The position numbers and the translations under genes are program-made. Positions 34,846-44,345 of a stretch of 64,000 bases of DNA are shown here, piece after piece. A model generated the notes under the pieces. That model saw only the letters and a program-made list of their open reading frames with translations. It had not been told where the DNA came from and did no database searches. Each line of letters starts with the position of its first letter. Positions within the stretch are counted from its first letter, which is position 1. Origin of the DNA: Paramoeba atlantica (Eukaryota; Discosea); contig CDRNVI010000003.1 of the NCBI GenBank assembly GCA_977017575.1, forward strand, positions 620,001-684,000, read 5' to 3'.

Positions 34846-35216
34846 CTACGAAAGGTACAGTAGTATCTTTCACTACCGTTGAAGAAAGAGACGACGGTGT
34901 CCGACGCAGGTTTATTTGTTGGCCTTGCCAGCACAATGCTTCTTTACAACACAGTTATACGCCGAACGTCCCGATCTCACAGCCGGTAACATATGTAGAG
35001 GCACTGAAGCATGAACAAGGCTTGAAGAGAGATCTCAAATGCAGTTTCTTTCAGGTAGAACTGCCACCAGAAGCGCGTGCGTTTTATCGTTTCCTATATC
35101 ATGATCGTGTATATGAACTGAATCGCATGCCTATGGGTCATGTGTGTGCCCCAGAAATACAGCATTCCATAACTTCCGTGCTAGCAGGCGATACCTCATA
35201 TTGTAATTATATTGCA
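34846..35216 (+). pseudogene. DIRS RT fragment in opposite orientation
   Basis: VVSFTTVEERDDGVRRRFIC, motif A LKRDLKCSFFQVELP, motif B LNRMPMGHVCAPEIQHSITS: the middle of a DIRS RT of a group different from B. It starts at the inverted junction with DIRS B2 and ends where retroposon S4 begins. A fragment only. Confidence 0.7.
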
Positions 35217-35340
35217 GTCAGGGCATTCGACTTTTTTGGTCGGATGATGGGGCGTAGCGACCCTAGCTTCCCTTGCTAACTCACCCGGCGTCAGTACAAC
35301 AAGACGCTAAATAACTAGGGTAAATAACTAGTATCTGCCA
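35217..35340 (+). mobile_element. Structured-RNA retroposon fragment S4
   Basis: CAGGGCATTCGACTTTTTTG ... GGGGCGTAGCGACCC ... CCCTTGCTAACTC gives the three-way junction, followed by hairpin unit ACCCGGCGTC ... GACGCT ... GGGT at 35283-35321. Nearly the same sequence as S1 and the start of S2; ends in a duplicated AAATAACTAG. Confidence 0.65.
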
Positions 35341-35389
35341 CTTGTGAAAAAGGAAACTACGACTGGCTCGTCTCCTCGTCTCGTCTGGT

Positions 35390-36113
35390 CCCATCTCATT
35401 TATTCACCCCTTCTGTTCTTCCCCGACTTGGTCTCCCACACCCCGACATACCGTGCAATCTCCAGTGCCCTGGCTGCAACATTCTCCTTGACTCTTCTTC
35501 AGCTCTGCGACACATCCCCGCGTGCACTAAATGTCCAGGAAACAATGCAACCACGAAACATAATGCCCTGGTTCGTCACGTACACGAGCTCGCGTTGAAG
35601 GCCGGCTTGCCATGTGAAAGAGAACCCCGCCAATTCACCTCATATCGATGTACGGCGTGCTCTGAAAGTTTTGCACCGCACCAAAAGCGCAATCATGAGC
35701 GAAAATGCGGAACAGGAAGGATACAACGCTCCGGACCCGACTTAGTAATATACTGGGCATCTGGCGAGAAATATTACGATCTGACAATTGCTCATGAGTT
35801 AAGCCCCCCCAATCAAGGCAAGCGCGGCCATCGCTTGATGCAAGATGCGATCAAACGAAAGCAAGTAACGTACGTCAATTCGGGTTTAATGCCGGGAAAC
35901 AAATTTGAATGCCTTCCCTTGCTTTCCGGTGGAGCGCTGCATCGCAATACAGAAAATCTTCTCAAGACGCTGGCGGATAGGGGCCAACTTCCGCGTATGT
36001 CCGTGATTTCAGAATTCAAATTGTATCTACAGGAGTTAAACGGGGCAGCTGCCCACTCGCAGCTTCGGCAATACCTTCCTCACAAGAACAGTGGGGAGGA
36101 CTACGGGTTTTAA
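35390..36113 (+). pseudogene. REL-B LINE C-terminal copy (zinc cluster and endonuclease)
   Basis: CNLQCPGCNILLDSSSALRH, then KHNALVRHVHELALKAGLPC, a second Cys pair YRCTACSESFAPHQKRNHER, then the nuclease motif RSGPDLVIYWASGEKYYDLT (PD-x11-D) and SGGALHRNTENLLKTLADRG, SQLRQYLP to the stop at 36113. The RT part is absent. One frame change near 35450 separates an upstream piece, so it is a 5'-truncated dead copy. Confidence 0.75.
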
Positions 36114-36248
36114 AGGTTTTTCAAAAGTTCAAGGTCATAGTGGTTGGCAGATTTGGATGGAGAGGTAGGATTTAGAGTTAAACCCAATGAGACTCAACGG
36201 GAATTGGCAATTGACCATGAGCCGGCGTAAAAAAAAAATAAAAAAAAA

Positions 36249-36481
36249 TTGGGGTATTCCTTTACTCCTACAGAATTTCGAACCTTGGCCCGCTGGTGGT
36301 TAGGGGTCGACGTCTACCCTGAAGAAGGGAAATGCCCTATGCCGAAATGTTCTCTCTCACTGGACACCAAAGGGGACCACGCATTGTCCTGCAAACACGG
36401 CAATGGATTTATCACGAGGCATAATGCCGTGGCAGATCAGTTCACGGACCTTTGCAGCAGAGCCAAACTGGCCCCACAACG
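36249..36481 (+). pseudogene. REL-A LINE fragment, left of the composite insertion
   Basis: GYSFTPTEFRTLARWWLGVD, then CPMPKCSLSLDTKGDHALSC, matches the pre-nuclease region of REL-A. The last 60 bp (36422-36481) are repeated at 43237-43296, where the same LINE continues with its nuclease domain. Confidence 0.85.
36422..36481. repeat. 60-bp target duplication, left copy (right copy 43237-43296)
   Basis: TAATGCCGTGGCAGATCAGT to GGCCCCACAACG, 58 of 60 bases equal in the two copies. It brackets one 6.75-kb insertion made of two different LINEs, so both arrived together or the second landed inside the first. Confidence 0.9.
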
Positions 36482-37456
36482 GGCCCATCCATTTCACATG
36501 ATGCAATTGCGGAAGCCTTGAAGGCCTTTTCTGTACCGCCCATATTGAGCCGAATGATACTCGCACCTTACGCTTCACCTGTAGGCTTTGTGAGATCACC
36601 TTTTGGAAACACGGATAACTTTAACATCTCGTCTGGGGTGTTGCAGGGTGATGTTCTGGCCCCGTTTCTCTTTGTCATGTGCTTGGATAGATTGCTACAT
36701 GAGAGTATGCAAAACCCAAATTTTGGACTTACCTTATTTCGATCTGGAACGAAAAGCAGAGGAAGACAAATTATGCGCCTCAGAGACATCGATTACGCCG
36801 ATGATGTTGCCCTTTTCGCTGGTTCGCGAGAAACTCTACAGGACATGATGTTGTCATTAATGAATGAAGCAGCGAAGGCGGGCATGAAGCTCAATATAGG
36901 AACTACAAAGACAGCATGGATGGGCGTCGGCAAGAAACTGAAATTAAATGAAAGCGGTGATATTTATTTACCGGAGCACGGCCTTATACCTTATGTGGAG
37001 GCGTATAAATATCTAGGACACATGAAATATGCGCATACTTCGTCGCTCACTCTCCAAGAACGCGTGAAACTTGCATGGAAAGCTTTTCACAGACTTAAGC
37101 CTCTCTGGAATCACCATATAAATGTTCTGCTTCGCTTGCGATTGTTCGAAGCCCTTGTCGGAAGTGTGTTGTCATACGGATCAGCGTCGCTTGTTCCGAC
37201 ACTAACCGAACTGAGAGAAACGGATGTCGAGGTAAATAAGATGAGACGTTTAGCAACAGGCACACCACTATGGAACGGGCACGAAAATACACCGACATCT
37301 GCGCTGTATAGAGGCGACTCCAAGTTTTCTACGCAGTTACGCGTCAGCAGGGCAAAGCTTGTAGGACATTTATTGCGGCACGACTCGCCATTTCAAGAAC
37401 TAATTCTCTTTCTGAGATCTGCGCTGATGATTTGGGCATCGACATTTTGGAGATGA
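36482..37456 (+). pseudogene. Reverse transcriptase part of LINE-RH (5'-truncated)
   Basis: ISSGVLQGDVLAPFLFVMCL (motif B), RLRDIDYADDVALFAGSRET (motif C with YADD), then MKLNIGTTKTAWMGV and EAYKYLGHMKYAH, the thumb-side motifs of LINE RTs, and a long helical tail. Motif A is missing because of the 5' truncation. The frame changes to the next ORF in an overlap at 37432-37456. Confidence 0.8.
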
Positions 37457-38254
37457 GCGAAGCAGCTTCGAACAGGGAACTGTGGCGCTCTCTTGTAGCC
37501 AATCTGAAAACCAAACTTGATGATGTACCAACTTACGTACCTTACACTAGTAAAGCACGCAATGCTCATCGCATACTAAGCACAAGAATCAACGAACATG
37601 ACAAATGGGCTAGACTCCAATTTCAGGAAGAAAGTGTCGCAGTATGGCCTGAAGGAGATTTGACACACGTGTATTGCGATGGTTCCGTGCAAAAATCGGG
37701 AACTTTGTACGTCAGTGGGGCAGGCGTCGCCCTGTTTCAGGGTGGGAGCTGCGTACTCCAAGAAAGCGTAAAACTGGACTCTGTGAATAACACGTCTTCG
37801 CGTGCAGAATTGTGTGCGTTTTCCAGGGCATTGTCAATCGGACAACAGAGATCTCAAATATGCGTTATCCACGTAGACTCTGAATATGTTTGGAAATTCT
37901 GGCATTATTGGCGCATAGCATATCAACTGGATGGATATTCTGATTTAGAGAACGTTGATCTGTTGCGTACAATTGGGGCCAAAGCCAAACACATACTGAA
38001 AGCGCACACAATTCTAGTCATCAAAGTCAGGGCTCACTGTGGAAACATTCGCAATGAATTGGTTGATAGATTGGCATCTCACGCGTCAAAGAGCAACATA
38101 TCGCTGTTAACGCAAGAGACAATTTTTGAACTACCCAATGTAAACATAAGCGTAGTTGAAGTTGCATCAGAGCATAAGCAAGAGGAATGTAAACACAAGT
38201 GTAAGAACAAAAGCACGTGCGGTCACAAATGTTGCAAGCGGCATCTCCCTGTCT
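37432..38254 (+). pseudogene. RNase H domain plus Cys/His cluster of LINE-RH
   Basis: RNase H boxes: HVYCDGSVQKSGTLYVSGAG (Asp), NTSSRAELCAFSRALSIG (Glu), ICVIHVDSEYVWKFW (Asp), VRAHCGNIRNELVDRLASHA (His, Asp). It is followed by CKHKCKNKSTCGHKCCKR, a C-x-H-x-C-x-N-K-x2-C-x-H-x-C-C cluster also present four times in REL-C ORF1. The remaining codons to 38283 are read from the SL of the next element. The change of frame relative to RT may be natural -1 coupling or decay. Confidence 0.82.
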
Positions 38255-38282
38255 ATAAAGATACAGTTTCCGTACCTTGTTG
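38255..38282 (+). repeat. Spliced-leader relic, bases 11-38, at the REL-C 5' end
   Basis: ATAAAGATACAGTTTCCGT then ACCTTGTTG, one difference from the consensus; the first ten leader bases are missing. The next bases AATTAATTTTCATC start the REL-C 5' UTR. Confidence 0.88.
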
Positions 38283-38329
38283 AATTAATTTTCATCTTTT
38301 GTACTAACTGTTATCACCCCTACAGGGGC

Positions 38330-38605
38330 ATGTCACTCCACACCACTACCTCTGCCCCCCAGGCGCAAGGCGACCTCCCTCGAGGATCTGCTGGCGCAAA
38401 ACCTTCACGCAAGCATACCTTCAACTTCACACAAAAAAGTGCGATTTCTGTAAAAATAAGACACTCAACTTCCACATCATGGCTCTATTTCCCTGACATC
38501 CACGCGGCGGCTTGTTTTCTAACCAAGAAGAGGCACTTCAATGCCGAAATTTCAGCGGAACTTTCCTTAGCACGAACCCTTCGAAACAGGAGCAAAGCGG
38601 TCTGA
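38330..38605 (+). CDS. Small ORF in REL-C 5' region (92 aa, doubtful)
   Basis: The first ATG after the SL opens MSLHTTTSAPQAQGDLPRGS to a stop at 38605. An alternative frame in the same DNA reads KKCDFCKNKTLNFHIMALFP, which has a C2-His look, so the 5' part of ORF1 may be frameshifted here. I recognise no family. Confidence 0.3.
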   Translation: MSLHTTTSAPQAQGDLPRGSAGAKPSRKHTFNFTQKSAISVKIRHSTSTSWLYFPDIHAAACFLTKKRHFNAEISAELSLARTLRNRSKAV

Positions 38606-38642
38606 TGGTATATTAGTAGAAAAATGCACTTTACAAGACGTA

Positions 38643-40187
38643 ATGAACGAGGAAGCATGCGAACATTTCGTATTCCGCGAAATTGCACCGCCACACAGGA
38701 TATTCCGGCACACTAGCTGGGCGACAGCACACGCAGACGCATCTCTACAGCTAAATAAACAGTACTCTTGTCCTGGAACCCTTGGACGCGCCATCAAGAA
38801 GAAACTGGCTGGGAACAACATCTCGGGACTTGCGGCGTTCGACCTAACCCACGTCCACACTAAGGAAGTACACGATGAAGGCTCTTGGGAAAGAACTAGG
38901 ATTGAGTACGGCGAACCTTTCCTGATCCGGAAGCCCAACCAGGCGGCGGCACAAGGAACGCGGACAGTGCGGCAACAACCTTGTGCCCACCGCTGCTTGA
39001 ATAAACGCACCTGTCTCCACCCGTGTTGCAAAGTTGGGATGGAACCCGAGCTCACCAACAATCGTCCAGAGGAACCGGGTGGCCACGCACCAAACAGAAG
39101 TCATCCGCTGCCTCGTACAACGGACGAACCAACCCCCAACCACGAAGCTCGACCCAGCCGTACTCAACCGTGTGCTCATCGATGTTTGAACAAGCGCATA
39201 TGCCTCCACCAATGTTGCAAGATCAGTATTGACCCCGAACCTATGGACCACCCCTCACCTCACCCAGATATGCAGAGAGCAGATAGTGCAATCCAAAAGT
39301 CTGATGCCAGGCCTGATGCTACACCATGGCTTCGAGATGAACAAACGTCTAGCACATGCGCGACACCTCGACGATCATGTAAACACATTTGCCAAAACAA
39401 GCAACAATGTAAGCACATGTGTTGCAAGATTGGGGTAAAGATCGACCCTAAAAGACTTGAATCCTTAAACGAAGAAACAACAGTAATTGCGACCCCTCCC
39501 TCACCTGCCCCACGCACTCAAACACCGCCAGACAGAAATCTGCATCACATAACAACGTCGGAAGAACAAGAACTCTCGCGCAGGCCCTGCAAGCACGTAT
39601 GCCGCAACAAGGCCGAATGCAAACACCAATGTTGTAAGGAGGGAGTACTCAGCCGCCCTCAGGACGCTCGGCAGGAACCCACCCGCTGGAGCCTACGCAA
39701 CCTCTTCTCGTGGAATCTGTCTAACAACGAGACAAACGGACAAGCACCTGCTGGTCACAGCGAAAGATCCGTATCTTCTGAGCCTCAAAGACAGGTAGAA
39801 ACCAAAATAGGTGCCGCACGGAGTTCACCACGAGATCAGCGCCACGAAAGACGCTTCACAAATGCCTCCGAAGAAACCCGCATCAATCAGTCTCCACGAC
39901 AACCAGCACATCCACCGGTGAACAACGTAACCTCGGAACCAGCGCCAACCTTCGGAACTGAAAGTAACACACAGACGCTTACCCAGACTCTCCCACCGCG
40001 GGGCGGACCACGGCAGACCCACGGGCCGAATGACAGCACGATCCTGAACTCACAGAGGAATAGATCTCGAAATGAAAACATATTAGACACCGAGACGGCT
40101 GAATACTTGTTAAGCACCATGCGTACGATCGAAGGAGGGCGGGTCATGATAAGCCTCTCACAGGACCAATGGCAGCTGGCAATATAG
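38643..40187 (+). CDS. REL-C ORF1: protein with four C-x-H-x-C...C-x-H-x-C-C clusters (514 aa)
   Basis: A presumed nucleic-acid binding partner of ORF2. Four clusters of the same type stand near residues 114, 174, 248 and 315: CAHRCLNKRTCLHPCCK, CAHRCLNKRICLHQCCK, CKHICQNKQQCKHMCCK, CKHVCRNKAECKHQCCK. Between them are Pro/Thr/Arg-rich linkers. The pattern C-x-H-x-C-x-N-K-x2-C-x-H-x-C-C recalls, from memory and unverified, a short cluster near the C-terminus of meiotic helicases of the HFM1/MER3 type. The spacing suggests a zinc-binding unit multiplied by internal duplication. The tail (from residue 440) is Ser/Arg-rich. Confidence 0.7.
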   Translation: MNEEACEHFVFREIAPPHRIFRHTSWATAHADASLQLNKQYSCPGTLGRAIKKKLAGNNISGLAAFDLTHVHTKEVHDEGSWERTRIEYGEPFLIRKPNQAAAQGTRTVRQQPCAHRCLNKRTCLHPCCKVGMEPELTNNRPEEPGGHAPNRSHPLPRTTDEPTPNHEARPSRTQPCAHRCLNKRICLHQCCKISIDPEPMDHPSPHPDMQRADSAIQKSDARPDATPWLRDEQTSSTCATPRRSCKHICQNKQQCKHMCCKIGVKIDPKRLESLNEETTVIATPPSPAPRTQTPPDRNLHHITTSEEQELSRRPCKHVCRNKAECKHQCCKEGVLSRPQDARQEPTRWSLRNLFSWNLSNNETNGQAPAGHSERSVSSEPQRQVETKIGAARSSPRDQRHERRFTNASEETRINQSPRQPAHPPVNNVTSEPAPTFGTESNTQTLTQTLPPRGGPRQTHGPNDSTILNSQRNRSRNENILDTETAEYLLSTMRTIEGGRVMISLSQDQWQLAI

Positions 40188-40193
40188 AAGGCC

Positions 40194-43043
40194 ATGGATA
40201 GATGTAAAAAGTACTTAAAGCCTGCATCAACCCCGAGCGAAGCCCTACTACATACGGAATTACTGACAGCTTGCATGGCGGTCTCGGTTTATGAAGTTGT
40301 ACGGGAACTCGACCCCACCAAAGGGTTCAAATTGCGCTCCAAAATTGGCCATGCGAAACGCCCCACACGACCCCTTAGCTATGACCGCTCTGCGAAGCAA
40401 CTAGCAGGACACATCCGTCAACTGAAACGTACTCTTTCCTTTACCCACGGACGCTCAGAAAGGGACCGCTTGATCGGCAACATAAAAGAAGCGACCAAAG
40501 CGCATAAGCTGTACACGGAAGAAGCGAAACTAGTCAAACAAGAACGAGAGAAACGCTGGATGATGGACAGGTTCCAAAGAAACCCTTGGACAGCAGCCGG
40601 AGAGTGTCTTGACAAGAACGAGCAACTGGTAAATCAGCCGGCAACCTTTCCAGACTGCTCGCAAGCAGCTATCGAAACATTTTTCCAAGAATCGTTAAGC
40701 ACAGACACGGAAGATCATAGTCTACCTCCAACAAACCTCCTTGGCCTGGATCTAGAGAATGCAATGGAATGGGAAGCAATCGACGTACCAACCATAGCAG
40801 TGGCAATCTCCTCGAAACGCCCCTCGGCTGCCCCAGGCTCCGATACCGTGGGAAACGCATTTCTTCGACGCTGCGAAGAGCTCTACCCGTTCATCGCGCA
40901 AGTCTTCAATGACGTACTGAAGCATTCGGTCAGCCCTCCCTATTGGAAACAGGCCGTCACCCGACTCATTCACAAAGGCGGAGCTCCCAACCAATTGTCC
41001 AACTGGAGACCCATCAGTCTTACGAGCTGCCTTGGTAAGTTACTCCACTCCATTATTGGCCACAGAATCTTGAGCCATGCTGTGACGACAGGAATAATTG
41101 ACACAACCATACAAAAAGGATTTTTGCCAAACGTAAATGGAACTATCGAGCATACCCAGTCACTCTGTGAACTATTGGACTTTCAACGACAGCATAAACG
41201 ACAATACTGCCTTGGTCAATTTGACTTAAAGAACGCGTTTGGTTCTCTCCCACACTCCATTCTCTTTCAAGTCCTAACGTGGGCAAAGGTATCACCTCAA
41301 ATCATCGCGTACATCCGCTCCCTATACCATGATGCGACTATCCGGATCAAATGTTCGGAAGGGCTGACCAAACACATCCCCGTCAAACGAGGTGTTCTCC
41401 AGGGCGACACACTATCCCCCGTACTATTCAATCTCGCCATGGAAGTGGTTCTACGATATCTCCGATCGAGCTTCCCTAGCTATGGTATTAAATGGGGCAA
41501 CCAAGAGTCGTTCTTAAAAGCCTTTGCAGACGATCTGGCTATCATCACGAACTCGGCTGAAGAAATGCAACACGTGACGAACGCCCTGGTGAACATGCTT
41601 TCCAGGTTAGGCATGCGCCTTAACGTACCGAAATGTCGTCTCCAACACATGTCTGTAGCAGAAGGCGGATATAAGACCCACAGACCCCGTATCTTGGCAT
41701 ACGGTGAGAGTATTCCCAACGTTTGCGACAAAGGAAGTCAGTTCCTAGGTATGACACTCGCGCCGGGGGCCCAACAAGGGAAAGTACTGTTCAAAAGTCT
41801 CCTAAAGCAGCTACGATTTTGGTTGAACAATGTATCCAATAGTGCCCTAGATACCCCCGCTCGTCTCTGGGCCTATAATAACGTAATCATATCTCGCCTG
41901 CGATATGTGCTCACGGTCAATCCAGGAATCACACTAAACTTTATCCTTCGACTACAAAAATATGCGACGAGACACATTCGAAAATGGATAAACATGGCCA
42001 AAACAGCTACGAGCGAAGTTCTGTACTCTGAACGCGGCTGGGCTCTCACCAGCCTGTCTAAGCTTTGGTTACTCTGCACAGGCACAGCAGTTGAACAGAT
42101 GAAAAAATCTCGTGATCCAGCAGTGCAACAAGCGCTGAGATATCGCATCCGTCGTGAACACGACAAACGTTCTTCCGGACAAGTGCGACCAGTCGTCGAG
42201 TTGTACGACCGCAGTGGAAATCACGCATCGACACGGCAATACATTGAACATGAATACGAAAGACATCTCTCAGAAGCTGTGCAGCGTCGAGCACCAATCG
42301 CGGGGCAGTGGTTTCGCATGGCTACAGAAGACGACCTCGCGAAAGACTTCGCTGCTGCTCTGTGCAATATTAAAAGTACGTCGCTCTCCAGATTTGCTTC
42401 ATCTGTTCTGACACAGACACCGCTTCCGACCCGATCCGCCTTACACCGCTGGGGCCTCAGTTCCCACACGAACCGTAAATGCCCCATTTGCACAGAAGAC
42501 GTACAAACTGTGCGCCACGTTCTAACAGGCTGCAAGGCCGCCCTGCAACAGGGGCGGTATACCTTCCGTCACAACCTCATTCTACACGCCCTTGCAGATG
42601 CTATTCGACAATCCCCCGAAACCGCACAGTATCACTTTGACCTCGCTCACCATCAGAATCCGCCAACCTGGCTGAGCGGGCAAGAAACGTCCCTCCGACC
42701 TGATGGATGGGTCCAACTTAAGAACGGTTCTGAGTTCATACTCGAACTGACATCTCCGTGGGAGGAAAATTTTATCTCCTCACACGAACGGAAGATGCAG
42801 AAGTATGGACATATGTATCTACAACGGAAAATGTCGAACCCAGCCACTTTTCTCCTGGCCATTGAAGTAGGTGCCAGGGGAAAGCTCAACAGCTCAACTC
42901 GAGCACTGAACTCCCTTTTTGGTGGAAACAAGGCCACCGCCTCGCGATGTCGTCAGCATATGGTAACAAGAGCCCTTAGTGGCAGTTTCAAAATTTTTAA
43001 TAATCGCGACATTGAGCAGTGGAGTGAGGGCACGTGCTGGTGA
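40194..43043 (+). CDS. REL-C ORF2: reverse transcriptase with C-terminal REL endonuclease (949 aa)
   Basis: An R2/NeSL-like enzyme for target-primed reverse transcription. A basic N-terminal segment (RQLKRTLSFTHGRSERDRL) precedes RT: WRPISLTSCLGKLLHSIIGH, GQFDLKNAFGSLPHS (motif A, near residue 342), KRGVLQGDTLSPVLFNLAME (motif B) and LKAFADDLAIITNS (motif C, near 443). The zinc knuckle CPICTEDVQTVRHVLTGC lies near 762. The nuclease motif LRPDGWVQLKNGSEFILELT with SPWEEN and KMQKYGHM lies near 835-870 (PD-x12-E, then a downstream Lys/Tyr pair as in R2). It has no N-terminal C2H2 finger; the Cys/His clusters of ORF1 may take that part. Frame open. Confidence 0.9.
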   Translation: MDRCKKYLKPASTPSEALLHTELLTACMAVSVYEVVRELDPTKGFKLRSKIGHAKRPTRPLSYDRSAKQLAGHIRQLKRTLSFTHGRSERDRLIGNIKEATKAHKLYTEEAKLVKQEREKRWMMDRFQRNPWTAAGECLDKNEQLVNQPATFPDCSQAAIETFFQESLSTDTEDHSLPPTNLLGLDLENAMEWEAIDVPTIAVAISSKRPSAAPGSDTVGNAFLRRCEELYPFIAQVFNDVLKHSVSPPYWKQAVTRLIHKGGAPNQLSNWRPISLTSCLGKLLHSIIGHRILSHAVTTGIIDTTIQKGFLPNVNGTIEHTQSLCELLDFQRQHKRQYCLGQFDLKNAFGSLPHSILFQVLTWAKVSPQIIAYIRSLYHDATIRIKCSEGLTKHIPVKRGVLQGDTLSPVLFNLAMEVVLRYLRSSFPSYGIKWGNQESFLKAFADDLAIITNSAEEMQHVTNALVNMLSRLGMRLNVPKCRLQHMSVAEGGYKTHRPRILAYGESIPNVCDKGSQFLGMTLAPGAQQGKVLFKSLLKQLRFWLNNVSNSALDTPARLWAYNNVIISRLRYVLTVNPGITLNFILRLQKYATRHIRKWINMAKTATSEVLYSERGWALTSLSKLWLLCTGTAVEQMKKSRDPAVQQALRYRIRREHDKRSSGQVRPVVELYDRSGNHASTRQYIEHEYERHLSEAVQRRAPIAGQWFRMATEDDLAKDFAAALCNIKSTSLSRFASSVLTQTPLPTRSALHRWGLSSHTNRKCPICTEDVQTVRHVLTGCKAALQQGRYTFRHNLILHALADAIRQSPETAQYHFDLAHHQNPPTWLSGQETSLRPDGWVQLKNGSEFILELTSPWEENFISSHERKMQKYGHMYLQRKMSNPATFLLAIEVGARGKLNSSTRALNSLFGGNKATASRCRQHMVTRALSGSFKIFNNRDIEQWSEGTCW

Positions 43044-43236
43044 AGAGTTTTAAAAACCTAGGAGAAACTCGTTTTGTGCGAGGATTGCGTGCTAGTCATG
43101 CATCTTCTAGGTATCAATCTCTGCAGTTAAACTGCATGAATATCAAAAGCGTGTGCGTGATTGAAAGTCAAAATGCATAGGTACTTAGTCACACACACAA
43201 AAAAAAATGTGTGATGTATTATTATTATACTATTAT
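43044..43236 (+). other. REL-C 3' UTR and TTA-rich tail
   Basis: 193 bp; contains CACACACACAAAAAAAAATG with TGTGTGATG, a small hairpin, and ends in a (TTA)n-like tail rather than poly(A). The right copy of the 60-bp duplication follows. Confidence 0.7.
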
Positions 43237-43777
43237 TAATGCCGTGGCAGATCAGTTCGCCGACCTTTGCAGCAGAGCCAAACTGGCCCCACAACGAGAA
43301 AAAAGTCTTGGCAACAGAGGCCCAGGGGGCGCCCTCACCAGACCCGGCGATGTCTATTTGCCCGGTCTCCAGTTGGGGAATCCGATTGTACTTGACTTCG
43401 CGGTCACCCATGCTCAGCAACTAAAATATGCGGACAAAGTCCGGAATGCTAGCTGGGTAACCGCGGGGTCATTTGCTGAACAATATTCATCAACGCAAAA
43501 GGGCCAGCAGAGACACGAATCTGAAGAAGCCGGCTGTGCCTTCACCGCCATGGTGGTGGAGAGCTACGGTGCGTGGAGCAGCAGTGCATCCGCAGTACTC
43601 CGTAAAGTTGGAGAACGGCTTGCGGGTTATTTTGCGGGCTCGTGCGGGTTATTGACAGAAGGGGGGGCGACGAGCAGAATCTTCACGGAGTTAAACGTGA
43701 CCCTCATGCGCCTTCAGGCCCGCATGATGGTTAATCGCCTTCTCCCTTATGACCCGTTTTCTTGCTTCGGGGAGTAA
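43237..43777 (+). pseudogene. REL-A LINE fragment, right of the composite insertion
   Basis: DQFADLCSRAKLAPQREKSL, LTRPGDVYLPGLQLGNPIVL then DFAVTHAQQLKYADKVRNAS gives the REL nuclease region, and TELNVTLMRLQARMMVNRLL the C-terminal helix. PGD in place of the PAD of REL-A is one change in the nuclease motif. It continues the fragment at 36249-36481 and goes on into the REL-A 3' UTR. Confidence 0.85.
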
Positions 43778-44307
43778 ACGTTTCCTGACCGGACGGCAGT
43801 CAGCACAGACCCACGTTTGCGCCCTCATAGATGGCTGGCCTGGATGCTGGTCGATGCCGACAGGGTCTATGCTCACGCCTAGCCCTCAAGGGCTAGGTAC
43901 TCCAAGTGAGGTAGGACATGGGTCGGGAACTAAAACTTCCTCCCCGTCGGCCAGCACCCTGTTTCGCGACCGTGCCGCTGTCGGCACAAGCCCGCGCCTG
44001 CGCCCTCCCATATAACAAAGGAAGGGTTCACAAGTCAGGCCGAGGAGTGGTCGAAAGACCCGGTCCGGAACGCGCGAATGAATTGGGCATAAATTGCTTC
44101 TTTTTATTATTATTGTTATCAAAATCATAAATAACTTAAGGCAGGTTGAATTACTAGTTTTGGGCTACAACATGTGAAATTGCTAATTTGATTGCTTGTT
44201 TTCAACTCGTATATCCCCCAATGGACCTACTTGGTTCGTCTACTGGGTTAAAATATAGAGGCAATGCCGCGACTCATACTTCTCCCCCCTCATTAATTAA
44301 AAAAAAA
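43778..44307 (+). other. REL-A 3' UTR (interrupted copy) and A-run
   Basis: Collinear with 29164-29595 (stem CCTAGCCC-TCAA-GGGCTAGG, CGGTCCGGAACGCGCGAAT, CCAATGGACCTACTTGG) but running about 60 bp farther before the A-run at 44299-44310. The later poly(A) position shows that this junction with the SL was formed separately from the one at 29596-29620, unless rearranged. Confidence 0.8.
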
Positions 44308-44345
44308 AAATTTAACGATAAAGATACAGTTTCTGTACCTTGTTG
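44308..44345 (+). repeat. Spliced-leader exon relic after the REL-A A-run
   Basis: From the A-run on, TTTAACGATAAAG, ATACAGTTTCTGTACC and TTGTTG match the leader; base 3 is A for C. The last ten bases TACCTTGTTG are then repeated once (44346-44355). Confidence 0.9.

Larger units (their letters stand above)
30903..34936 (-). mobile_element. DIRS-type retroelement, copy B2 with split terminal repeats (5' part missing)
   Basis: On the minus strand: recombinase (from about 34840), RT-RNase H (34814-32370), repeat B (32143-31365, split by a MITE), repeat A2 (31364-31114), repeat B again (31113-30903). A2 resembles the 5' end A1 of copy B1, and the two B units are nearly identical over 211 bp. This is the A-body-B-A-B plan of split direct repeats. 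gag and A1 are missing because the copy ends at an inverted junction near 34840. The ORFs that remain are open. Confidence 0.8.
36482..38254 (+). mobile_element. LINE-RH: 5'-truncated LINE with RT and RNase H
   Basis: Begins inside RT and ends within a Cys/His cluster at 38247, where the SL of REL-C follows at once. The presence of RNase H and a YADD box sets it apart from the REL LINEs and points to the I/Tad-like side of non-LTR elements. It forms the left half of the composite insertion. Confidence 0.75.
38255..43236 (+). mobile_element. REL-C: two-ORF, R2-like LINE with partial SL at its 5' end
   Basis: SL bases 11-38 (38255-38282), a 5' region, ORF1 (38643-40187), ORF2 (40194-43043), and a 3' UTR ending in a TATTATTATTATACTATTAT tail at the target duplication. 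The frame of both main ORFs is open. The short overlap-free gap (6 bp) between ORF1 and ORF2 suggests coupled translation. The 60-bp duplication encloses it together with LINE-RH. Confidence 0.82.

Noticed and set aside
37432-38283. RNase H ORF as a host ribonuclease H gene
   Set aside because: It overlaps the end of a LINE RT, lies within the 60-bp duplication, and its last codons come from the SL of the next element.
38643-40187. REL-C ORF1 as a captured meiotic helicase fragment
   Set aside because: Only the short Cys/His cluster is reminiscent; no helicase motifs are present, so no relation is claimed.
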